A stretch of 26,408 bases of DNA from an uncultured Planctomycetales bacterium (GTDB taxonomy: Bacteria; Planctomycetota; Planctomycetia; Pirellulales; Thermoguttaceae). Below, in pieces: positions 15,535 through 22,797 of the stretch (the stretch's first letter is position 1; each line of letters opens with the position of its first letter). Under the pieces are notes generated by a model that did no database searches, was not told the origin of the DNA, and saw only the letters and a list, made by a program, of their open reading frames with translations. Where the stretch lies: NCBI GenBank assembly GCA_937889015.1, contig CALARR010000166.1, positions 1 through 26,408 on the forward strand, given 5' to 3'. The translations under genes were made by a program, and so were the position numbers.

Positions 15535-16899
15535 ATGAACACCACGAACACTCCCCAACGTGCGGCCCCCCAGCGTCAATTGAACCTCTTCGACTCCACG
15601 AACATCATCGTGGGGATCATCGTCGGGGCCGGGATCTACGAAAGCAGTCCCCTGATCGCCGCCAACGTCAGCAGCCCCCTGGGCTTGCTCGGCGTATGGC
15701 TCTTGGGCGGTCTGTTGTCCCTGCTCGGCGGCCTGTGCTATGCCGAACTGGCCAATGCCTTCCCACGCGAAGGCGGCGACTATGTCTACCTCACGCGCGC
15801 CTTTGGCCGCGGTTGCGGCTTTCTCTTCGCCTGGGCCCAATTGTGGGTGGTGCGCCCCGGATCGATCGGCGCCATGGCCTTCGTGTTCGCCAAATACGCC
15901 CATCAACTCTGGCCCCTGAACGACGATCCGCACCTCAGCCTGGTCTGGTACGCCGTCGGATCGGTGTTGCTGCTGAGCGTGGTGAACGTGCTGGGCGTAC
16001 CGCCGGGCAAGTGGACGCAGAACATCCTGACCTCGGCCAAGGTGCTGGGGCTGCTGGCCGTGGTGGCCGTGGGCCTCTTGGTGTGGGCCCCGCGACCCGC
16101 GCCTGTGGAACCTTCCTCATCCAGCGGCAGCAACTTCTGGCTGGCGATGATCTTCATCTTCTACGCCTACGGCGGCTGGAACGAAATGGCCTACGTGGGC
16201 GCGGAAGTCCGCAACCCGGAACGGAATATCCTCCGCGCCCTGGTCTTGGGCACCCTGGCCGTGACGGGGATCTACGTCCTGGTGAACCTGGCCTTCCTGC
16301 ATGCCCTGGGCTTCGAAGGCACGCGCAACGCCTCGGCCATCGCCGCTCAGGTCTTGTCGCTGGCCACTGGCGATTGGGGCGCGCGCTTCATCAGCGTCTT
16401 GATCTGCATCTCGGCCCTGGGCGCCATCAACGGCATGACCTTCACCGGGGCGCGCATCTACTACGCCATGGGCCAGGACCATCGGCTCTTCGCCTGGCTG
16501 GGCCGCTGGAATCCCACCTTGGGCACGCCGGTCTGGTCGCTCGTCATCCAAGGGGCCATCACGCTGGCCTTGATCGTGGTCTTCGGCAGCGGCTTCGAGA
16601 GCATGGTCATCTTCACGACCCCCGTGTTCTGGATCTTCCTGTTGCTGGTGGGGTTGTCGCTGTTCGTGCTCCGCTGGCGTGAACCGCACGCGCCCCGGCC
16701 ATTTCGCGTGCCGCTCTATCCAATCGTGCCGCTGGTCTTCTGCCTCTCCAGCGGCTTCATGGTCTACAACAGCCTGGACTACGCCATCGCCAAGCAGAGC
16801 AACGAGGCCCTCTGGTCGATCCTCTTGCTGGGCCTCGGCCTGGCCGTGATAATCGCCTTGCTCCTCTTCAGCCGCACGGCAGACCGCCAGCAGTCTTGA
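15535..16899 (+). CDS. APC-superfamily amino acid permease
   Basis: A 454-aa polytopic membrane protein of the amino acid-polyamine-organocation superfamily, probably taking up or exchanging amino acids at the cytoplasmic membrane. The first helix carries the family glycine motif (IIVGIIVGAGIYESSP), equivalent to the broken helix that contacts the substrate amino and carboxyl groups. The helix-2 to helix-3 region has CYAELANAFPREGGDYVYL, another conserved APC signature. About twelve hydrophobic helices are visible, the usual number and length. The substrate cannot be read from the sequence. The ATG at 15535 begins just before the family homology; no clear Shine-Dalgarno is present. The gene ends 86 bp before the convergent oxidoreductase stop. 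Confidence 0.9.
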   Translation: MNTTNTPQRAAPQRQLNLFDSTNIIVGIIVGAGIYESSPLIAANVSSPLGLLGVWLLGGLLSLLGGLCYAELANAFPREGGDYVYLTRAFGRGCGFLFAWAQLWVVRPGSIGAMAFVFAKYAHQLWPLNDDPHLSLVWYAVGSVLLLSVVNVLGVPPGKWTQNILTSAKVLGLLAVVAVGLLVWAPRPAPVEPSSSSGSNFWLAMIFIFYAYGGWNEMAYVGAEVRNPERNILRALVLGTLAVTGIYVLVNLAFLHALGFEGTRNASAIAAQVLSLATGDWGARFISVLICISALGAINGMTFTGARIYYAMGQDHRLFAWLGRWNPTLGTPVWSLVIQGAITLALIVVFGSGFESMVIFTTPVFWIFLLLVGLSLFVLRWREPHAPRPFRVPLYPIVPLVFCLSSGFMVYNSLDYAIAKQSNEALWSILLLGLGLAVIIALLLFSRTADRQQS

Positions 16900-16918
16900 C
16901 CGGGAGCGCATAGAAAGA

Positions 16919-16948
16919 CCACGGGGAGCCGCAACCGGCTCCCCGTGG
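16919..16948. terminator. Stem-loop between convergent genes, bidirectional terminator candidate
   Basis: A perfect 13-bp GC-rich stem (16919-16931 with 16936-16948) closed by a CAAC tetraloop, 20 bp past the transporter stop and 37 bp from the oxidoreductase stop. No U-run follows on either strand, so it may act by stabilising 3' ends or with Rho rather than as a classical intrinsic terminator. Confidence 0.6.
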
Positions 16949-16985
16949 CGCTATTCCGCGATACTCGGCACTTCGCCCTGCCGCG

Positions 16986-18302
16986 TCACACGAACTTGGT
17001 CACCCCCGGCATGGCCGTGGGATACAGCCCGTCCGGACCCGGCTTGACCGGCGCTTCGGCGTCAAACGCGTAGCGCGGTTGGGCATACGAGAGGGTCGAG
17101 CTCATGGCCTTCTCCCAGGTGATCTCCTGGCCCGTGTAGCACACCATCTGCGCCAGGATGCCCAGCATGGTGCTGGTGACCATGTAACTCCCGGAGTTGA
17201 TCCGCTTGCCTTCGCGCAGGGCGTCGAACAGGGCCTTCTGCTCCATGTCGGTCATCGAGACCTTGAGGCCTTCGTATTCCCACTTGGTCTCCCCTTCGAT
17301 GCGGCACTTGCGCGGCATGAAGGCCTTGCCCTTCGTGCCGAAAACCGTGTCCGAGGTCTCGTTGTAGCAGCCGGGCATGTCGCGCGTGAAGGCGAAGACC
17401 CGCGCCCCGTCGGCATACTCGAACACCACGGCGTGATGGTCGAACTGGTCGCCGTACTCGGGCTGGGTGCAGACCTGGCGCCCGCCCATACCGAAGGCGC
17501 GGACCGGCGGCTGGTCGCGCATCACCCACGAGGCCTTGTCCAGGCTGTGGATCAATTGCTGCCCGGTCTGGTCGCCGGAGAGCCAGTTGAAGTGGTACCA
17601 GTTCTGGTACTGGTACTCCATCTCGCTCCACTCAGGCTTGCGCGGGCGCAGGCCGTAGGGGTTGGACATGTACAGTTCCTGCACGCAGACCACGTCGCCG
17701 ATCTGCCCGTCGTGGATCCGCTTCATCGTTTCCTGCACGCCCGGATCGTAGCGCCAGCACAGGCCCGAGAGGATCGCCAGGTTCTTCTTCTTGGCCTCTT
17801 CGATGGTCTCCAGCACGCTCTTCAGGCCCGGCACGTCCAAGCCGTGCGGCTTCTCGCAGAAGGTGTGCTTGTTGGCGGCGATGGCCGCCTTCAGATACAT
17901 CGGGTGAAAATGGCTGGCGCAGGCGATGAGCACCACGTCGATGTCGCAGGCCAATACCTTCTGATAGGCGTCGAAACCGATGAAGCAATGATCGTCCGCC
18001 ACCTGGACCTGGTCGGGCTTGATCTTCTTCATCCGCTCGCGCGCGCCTTGCAGGCGGTCGGTGAAGATGTCGCCCATCGCGACCAATTTGATGTCCGGCC
18101 CGGCGTTCATCGCGTTGACCGCGGCGCCGCTGCCGCGCCCGCCGCAGCCAATCAGGCCGATGCGAAAGCCATCGCGGCCGGCCGCATGGGCCCCGCGCTG
18201 GATCGAAAGCCCGGCCGCAGCCGTGCCCGCCACCAGCGATGCGGTCTTGAGGAAGTCGCGGCGGGAACGCGGCGAGGAGGAAGAAGAACCTGCGTTGCGC
18301 AT
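16986..18302 (-). CDS. Tat-exported Gfo/Idh/MocA family oxidoreductase
   Basis: A 438-aa protein. A twin-arginine signal (PRSRRDFLKTASLVAG, residues about 11-26) precedes a Rossmann NAD(P)-binding domain with IGLIGCGGRGSGA (about 48-60) and the EKP motif (FCEKPHGLD, Glu150-Pro152), both diagnostic of the family. The C-terminal half is the usual alpha/beta substrate domain. Such proteins oxidise or rearrange sugars, inositols and similar polyols with a tightly bound nicotinamide cofactor; the Tat signal means it folds with cofactor before export. Planctomycetes encode many of these. The ATG at 18302 is chosen because AAGGAG sits 8-9 nt upstream and the Tat signal follows; the frame is open to 18341. 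The sugar substrate is unknown. Confidence 0.92.
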   Translation of the reverse strand: MRNAGSSSSSPRSRRDFLKTASLVAGTAAAGLSIQRGAHAAGRDGFRIGLIGCGGRGSGAAVNAMNAGPDIKLVAMGDIFTDRLQGARERMKKIKPDQVQVADDHCFIGFDAYQKVLACDIDVVLIACASHFHPMYLKAAIAANKHTFCEKPHGLDVPGLKSVLETIEEAKKKNLAILSGLCWRYDPGVQETMKRIHDGQIGDVVCVQELYMSNPYGLRPRKPEWSEMEYQYQNWYHFNWLSGDQTGQQLIHSLDKASWVMRDQPPVRAFGMGGRQVCTQPEYGDQFDHHAVVFEYADGARVFAFTRDMPGCYNETSDTVFGTKGKAFMPRKCRIEGETKWEYEGLKVSMTDMEQKALFDALREGKRINSGSYMVTSTMLGILAQMVCYTGQEITWEKAMSSTLSYAQPRYAFDAEAPVKPGPDGLYPTAMPGVTKFV

Positions 18303-18625
18303 ACGGATCGCTCCTTCACGAGGGAGTGAATAAGAACCCATCCCAAAACCATCCCAGCCACGTCGGGCGGTCCAGCGGGACCAAACGGCCGACAGGTTTT
18401 CGGACCGGCTCTAAGGTGGGCACGATCGGCGGGGTACCGAGCGACGGTAGCTCAGAAGCCCCTATGATAGTCGCCCCACGCGCCGGTCACAAGCGAAACG
18501 AAGCCGAACCCCCTGGAACTTGCAGCCCCGCGCGCAAAGCACTATCTTATGGGGGTTTGGTCAGGCAGGGCTGCGGCCCCCCTGGACCCAGTCACATTTT
18601 GTTTACCCCTATCGGAGTGCTTGCC
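18303..18625. other. Divergent intergenic region, oxidoreductase / SGNH hydrolase
   Basis: A 323-bp gap between divergent starts. It must carry promoters for both directions. A candidate for the plus strand is listed separately (18520-18548). The frame of the SGNH gene remains open back to 18326, but the encoded residues there look non-coding. I see no small gene or strong hairpin. Confidence 0.5.
18520..18548 (+). promoter_or_regulatory. Candidate promoter for the SGNH hydrolase gene
   Basis: TTGCAG (18520-18525) and TATCTT (18543-18548) are separated by exactly 17 nt; matches to consensus are three and four of six. The leader to the GTG start at 18626 would be about 70 nt. Found by eye. 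Confidence 0.3.
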
Positions 18626-19405
18626 GTGCTACGTTCCCTCACCTCCACGCGCCTCGCCGCCGCCTTCACCCTCTCCCTGGCCGTGCTTGCCTCGCAGGCC
18701 CGGGCCGAACCCGTCACCGTCGTTCCCGCCAAGCCGCCCTCCGACGCCAAGCTCCAACGCCATGAGAAGATGAACGAACGCGTCAAGCAGGGCAACGTCG
18801 ACCTGCTGTTCATCGGCGACTCGATCACCCAAGGCTGGGAAAAGAACGGCAAGGAAGTGTGGGACAAGCACTACGCTCCGCGCAATGCCGTGAACCTCGG
18901 TACCGGTGGCGACCGCACCGAACACGTCCTGTGGCGCCTGCAAAACGGCAACCTGGATGGCATCAGCCCGCGCCTGGCCGTGATCATGATCGGCACGAAC
19001 AATTCCGGTTCCAACACGCCCGAAGAAATCGCCGCCGGCATCGAGGCGATCGTCAAGCTGTTGCGCGACAAGTTGCCGAAGATGAAGATCCTCCTGCTGG
19101 CCGTCTTCCCGCGCGGCGACGCCGCCGAAGACCCCCGCCACAAGGTCAACCAGAAGACCAACGAAATCATCGCCAAGCTGGCCGACGGCAAGACGGTCGA
19201 ATACCTGGACATCGGCGCCAAGTTCCTCAAGGACGGCAAGCTGACCAAGGACATCATGCCCGACCTGCTGCACCTCAGCCCGGAAGGCTACGAGATCTGG
19301 GCCAAGGCCATCGAACCCTCAGTGGTCAAGGTCATGGGCTCCGGCCAGGCCGCCGGCCGCGCGCGACGCCAGCCACTCAAGGCCCTGCGCGAAAAGGTCC
19401 GCTGA
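18626..19405 (+). CDS. Exported GDSL/SGNH hydrolase
   Basis: A 259-aa protein with a signal peptide (cleavage likely after AQARA... near residue 28). The SGNH blocks are complete: LLFIGDSITQGW (nucleophile Ser66), the Gly block GTGGDRTEHVLWRL (about 92-105), IMIGTNNSG (Asn125) and DLLHLSPEGYEIWA (Asp213, His216). The pattern resembles the platelet-activating-factor acetylhydrolase/rhamnogalacturonan acetylesterase group, so de-acetylation of glycans is a reasonable inference; planctomycete genomes carry many. The start is a GTG at 18626: GGAG at 18614-18617 lies 8 nt upstream and the resulting protein starts directly with the signal peptide. A second GTG at 18617 overlaps that site and is less likely. 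A basic tail (RARRQPLKALREKVR) follows the fold. Confidence 0.88.
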   Translation: MLRSLTSTRLAAAFTLSLAVLASQARAEPVTVVPAKPPSDAKLQRHEKMNERVKQGNVDLLFIGDSITQGWEKNGKEVWDKHYAPRNAVNLGTGGDRTEHVLWRLQNGNLDGISPRLAVIMIGTNNSGSNTPEEIAAGIEAIVKLLRDKLPKMKILLLAVFPRGDAAEDPRHKVNQKTNEIIAKLADGKTVEYLDIGAKFLKDGKLTKDIMPDLLHLSPEGYEIWAKAIEPSVVKVMGSGQAAGRARRQPLKALREKVR

Positions 19406-19544
19406 CAGCGGCCTGCAGAACCGCCACGGCCAGCCCGACGGGCTTGAACGAAAAGAATAAGTGGAAAAGCACGACGACTGCCGCCCCGCAGTCTCGTGCT
19501 TCTCCCTTTGTCCTTCTCCCTCGGAACCAGGGCCTTGGCACGCC

Positions 19545-21434
19545 ATGATCACCAGACCGCTGCTTCTTGTCGGCGCCCTCTTGTGTCTCGCGACCAGCTT
19601 GCCGGTCGCCTCGGGCCAGTCCCGGCCAAGCCTCTACCCAGACCCCGGCTACCGGCGTCTGGGCGTCTATGGCGGCGGATCGAGCAGCCACTTCGACTAC
19701 CGCCTCATCAAGCTGCATCTGGACGACACGTTTCGCGACAAGAAGCAGTGGTGGCAGAATCTCAAGGCCGGCCGCTCGACCGACGCCGCCAGCCCTCACG
19801 ACGTGTTCCTGCTCTACCCCGGCATCAAGCGCGGCGCAGACCTGGAACAGGCGCGGCGGCGAATCGACGCCTGGCTCAAGTCCGAGCCCGACGCCGAGAC
19901 CTTTCCCCAGCTCATTCCCGCCGTGTGCCTGGAAGAGGAAAACGGCCGCCAGCACGACGCGGTGCTGGACGCCCTGGCCCGGCACATCCGCCAGAACTAT
20001 GGCCTGCCGGTCTTCCAGTGGTACTCCATGCCCCTGGAGCCGAACCCCACGCTCACCGCCGACGGCTGGATCCTGGACGCCTATGGCATGCCGCCCACCC
20101 AGTTCCGCAAGCACCTCATGAAGTTCGTGGCCCTGCGCCGGCCGGTGCTCTGCGTGCCTTGGGCCACCGATCCACAATGGCCGGGCTGGAAGAAGTTCGA
20201 CTCGGCAGCCGCGCTGATCGACGCCGAGTGGCACCAGTTCGACGCCTGCCTGGAATTCAATGTCTCGCCGGCCGCGTTCGCCGTGGCCGGCGCGGGCTCG
20301 GTCAATGCCTGGCTGGCCGCGAAGACACCGCAGATGGTCGCCCTCCGCGACGCCCTGGCCGCGCGCCGCGCCGCCATGCATGCGGTGCGGCCCGGCGACC
20401 TGCCCCTGGCCTCGGCCGATTTCTCCGCGCGCAACGGAGCCGTCGCGGTCGGCGGCGATCCCGACGAGCCCAGCAGCTATGTGGAGCAGTTCGACTCCTT
20501 TCGCTGGATCGAAGACGCCAGCCTGGCCGGCTTCCAGCGCATGCGATTGGGAAGTCGGCCCGACGAACCCGGCCGCCTGGAACTGCTCACCATTCCCGGC
20601 GAGACGGTCGCCGGATCGCTGCTCTACCGCTTGGAGTCCTACTTTCCGCTGCAGAGCGTGCGCGTACGCTTGGACGCCTCGGCCCCCGCCGCCGCCCAGT
20701 GCCGCAACCACCTCGCCTTGGCGCGCGAGGAATCCGCCGACCCGCCCCCCTTGACCGCCGAGCAGACCGCCGCCGACAAGCCCGCGCCGCTGGAATTGGT
20801 GGCCGACAATGCCTTCCTGCAAGACACGCGCGTCGTCTATCTCCGCGTGGCGATGACCAATCGGGCCGACAAGCCGGGACTGCCCGGCAACAGCCTCCAA
20901 CGCCTGGTCGTGCAATGCGTACACCGGCCGCCAGCCTCGCCGGCCGCCGCCCCCCTGGAAGCCGACGCCTACGGCAACCTCCGCTACCACGACGACTTCA
21001 CCACCCCGCGCTGGAAACACCTGGGGCAACTCGACGTCGAGCACAAGGACCGCGGCGGATGGCGCCCGGGCAACTTCTGGGTGGGACTGGTCGGCGGCCG
21101 CTCCGCGCGCGTGCACCTCGTGCAACGCTTCACCACCGCGCGCGAACTGACCGAGTTGCGCGCGACCGTCTACTGCCGGGCCGACGCCAAGCAGTTGGCC
21201 GGCTACGCCTCGGTGGCCGTCGCCCCGCGCGGCGGTCTGCCGCAATGGAAGGCCTCGACCGAAGGCCCATCCCGCGGCACTTTCCGCGGCCCGCTGACCG
21301 CCGAAGTCCCCAAGGCCGATCTCAAGGGCCTGCGCGAGTTCGACGTACACGTCTTCCTGGAAAGCCGCAGCGGCGTGGATCAGCCCGCACGCTCGGCCGC
21401 CTCGGTCAGCCGCCTGGAGATTCAGGCCCGCTGA
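19545..21434 (+). CDS. Large exported protein of unknown function
   Basis: A 629-aa protein I do not recognise. It has a signal peptide (MITRPLLLVGALLCLATSLP, cleavage near residue 24). Residues about 38-300 alternate beta strands and helices with phrases such as RLGVYGGGSSSHFDYRLI, LPVFQWYSMPLEPNP and RRPVLCVPWATDPQWPGW, which suggest a TIM-barrel glycosidase-like fold. The middle (about 310-480) is beta-rich, and the C-terminus (about 485-629, from RYHDDFTTPRWKHLGQ) looks like a jelly-roll or LamG-type domain. A carbohydrate-related role is inferred only. The ATG at 19545 is chosen because the signal peptide starts there; the Shine-Dalgarno is weak. It follows the SGNH gene by 139 bp and may share its transcript; its stop is 7 bp from the convergent Top6A stop. 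Confidence 0.8.
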   Translation: MITRPLLLVGALLCLATSLPVASGQSRPSLYPDPGYRRLGVYGGGSSSHFDYRLIKLHLDDTFRDKKQWWQNLKAGRSTDAASPHDVFLLYPGIKRGADLEQARRRIDAWLKSEPDAETFPQLIPAVCLEEENGRQHDAVLDALARHIRQNYGLPVFQWYSMPLEPNPTLTADGWILDAYGMPPTQFRKHLMKFVALRRPVLCVPWATDPQWPGWKKFDSAAALIDAEWHQFDACLEFNVSPAAFAVAGAGSVNAWLAAKTPQMVALRDALAARRAAMHAVRPGDLPLASADFSARNGAVAVGGDPDEPSSYVEQFDSFRWIEDASLAGFQRMRLGSRPDEPGRLELLTIPGETVAGSLLYRLESYFPLQSVRVRLDASAPAAAQCRNHLALAREESADPPPLTAEQTAADKPAPLELVADNAFLQDTRVVYLRVAMTNRADKPGLPGNSLQRLVVQCVHRPPASPAAAPLEADAYGNLRYHDDFTTPRWKHLGQLDVEHKDRGGWRPGNFWVGLVGGRSARVHLVQRFTTARELTELRATVYCRADAKQLAGYASVAVAPRGGLPQWKASTEGPSRGTFRGPLTAEVPKADLKGLREFDVHVFLESRSGVDQPARSAASVSRLEIQAR

Positions 21435-21441
21435 CACGCGA

Positions 21442-22599
21442 TCAATCCAGCCAGTCCTTGTCTCGCAGCCGCATCGGCGTGTATTCCTCGGTCACATAGC
21501 TGATGTCGCGGCTGATCAAGGCTTCCACTTCCAGCTTGAAGCCGTTGTCCAGCAGTTGCTTGATCTCCTTCTGCCAGTCCTTCTTGTGGGCGAACCAGGG
21601 ATACTTGGCGATCTGCTTGGCCCGCTTGCGGTCCGTGTCGTTCAGCGAGATCTTCACGCTGTTGGATAGCTCGCAGATCTCGAAATCCTTGGCGCGCAGC
21701 CCCAGGAACCGCGCATCCGGAATCGCCATCCGCTTGGACTCGTAGGCCAGGTTGATCGAGCCCTGCTTGAGCACGCTGTAGATGTAGTACCCCCAAGGGT
21801 CGTTATCCAGCAGGCAGAAGACGGGCAGCTTCAACTCGTTGTGCATGCGGTGCAGCAGGCGCCGCACCCCGCGCGGCGGCTGACCGCCGCCATGCGTCAG
21901 AATGCACTTGTACTTGCGCCAGAACTTGTCCTCGTTGAAACGCCGCCAGACCGTGTCCTTTTCGACGTGCAGGATGAACTTCGCCCCGCACTTGCGAAAC
22001 TGGATCACCTCCGGCTCGACGATCGATGGGACGCTGTACCCGCCGGACCCCATCCGCGTGCAATCGATCGTGTCGCCGCTGTCGATCAGCGTGATCTCGC
22101 CCACCATCGCCCCGGCGTTCTTGGCGAACACGTGCAGCTCTTCGCGCAGGGCGTTGATCGTCACCTCCAGATCCTCGATGACCGTGTCCGACTCTTCCTG
22201 GTCGTCGAAGGTCTCTTCGCGCGTGCCCTCGATGGTGTGCTTCAGCAGGTAGTACATACCTCGCAGGCTGGTCGTCTTGCCCTGCGCGATGAGCTTCTTC
22301 GCGCCGCTGGCCACGAGCATCGTCTGCATGTAGCTCCGCGCCTGGTTGAGATTGAACAACTGCCGCCGGTTGGAGGCCTTGCCCATCTCGATGAAGCGCT
22401 TCTTCTGGTTGTAGTGCACGTTGGAGAGCGTGCGCGCCGGAATGTCCAGGGCCGGGTCCTTCGACGTCTCGGCGGCCTGCACCACGTCGTCCGCCAAGGT
22501 CTTGATCTGGGTGAAGGTCTTGCGGTCTTGCGGCTTCAACGCCGAGACGTTCACCGGCTCGGCCATCTCCAATGCGGTTTTTCGAGTCTTCTTGGCCAT
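21442..22599 (-). CDS. top6A: DNA topoisomerase VI subunit A
   Basis: A 385-aa protein, the Spo11-like DNA-cleaving subunit of type IIB topoisomerase. The winged-helix (CAP) part contains TTSLRGMYYLLKHT, where the second tyrosine (Tyr117) aligns with the catalytic tyrosine of Top6A and Spo11 that bonds to the DNA 5' end. The Toprim domain follows, with Glu213 in HVEKDTVWRRF and the acidic pair Asp265/Asp267 in CLLDNDPWGYYIY, which hold magnesium. All active-site residues are present and the length matches archaeal Top6A (about 370 aa), so the gene looks intact. With Top6B it forms an A2B2 enzyme that relaxes and decatenates DNA using ATP. It lies 198 bp downstream of top6B on the same strand. 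No clear Shine-Dalgarno precedes the ATG at 22599. Confidence 0.95.
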   Translation of the reverse strand: MAKKTRKTALEMAEPVNVSALKPQDRKTFTQIKTLADDVVQAAETSKDPALDIPARTLSNVHYNQKKRFIEMGKASNRRQLFNLNQARSYMQTMLVASGAKKLIAQGKTTSLRGMYYLLKHTIEGTREETFDDQEESDTVIEDLEVTINALREELHVFAKNAGAMVGEITLIDSGDTIDCTRMGSGGYSVPSIVEPEVIQFRKCGAKFILHVEKDTVWRRFNEDKFWRKYKCILTHGGGQPPRGVRRLLHRMHNELKLPVFCLLDNDPWGYYIYSVLKQGSINLAYESKRMAIPDARFLGLRAKDFEICELSNSVKISLNDTDRKRAKQIAKYPWFAHKKDWQKEIKQLLDNGFKLEVEALISRDISYVTEEYTPMRLRDKDWLD

Positions 22600-22797
22600 C
22601 AGGAATTCAGGTTCTTGTTGCAGGAAACAGCGGGTTCATGCAGCCGCACACCGCGTGCCTGAGCTAGGCTGTCTTATTGAGATTTACGTTCGTAGGCACG
22701 TTTGGGAGGATTCCAGTCCCACGCATAGGTCCATTCGTTCCACCAAATCTGCAATGTGCGAATGTCACAGTACTTCTTCTCGGTTTCGTCACCCCCG

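Noticed and set aside
19377..21437. A 686-codon minus-strand frame opposite the 629-aa exported protein
   Set aside because: Gly/Ala/Val/Gln-rich shadow; the plus-strand frame has a signal peptide and protein-like composition.
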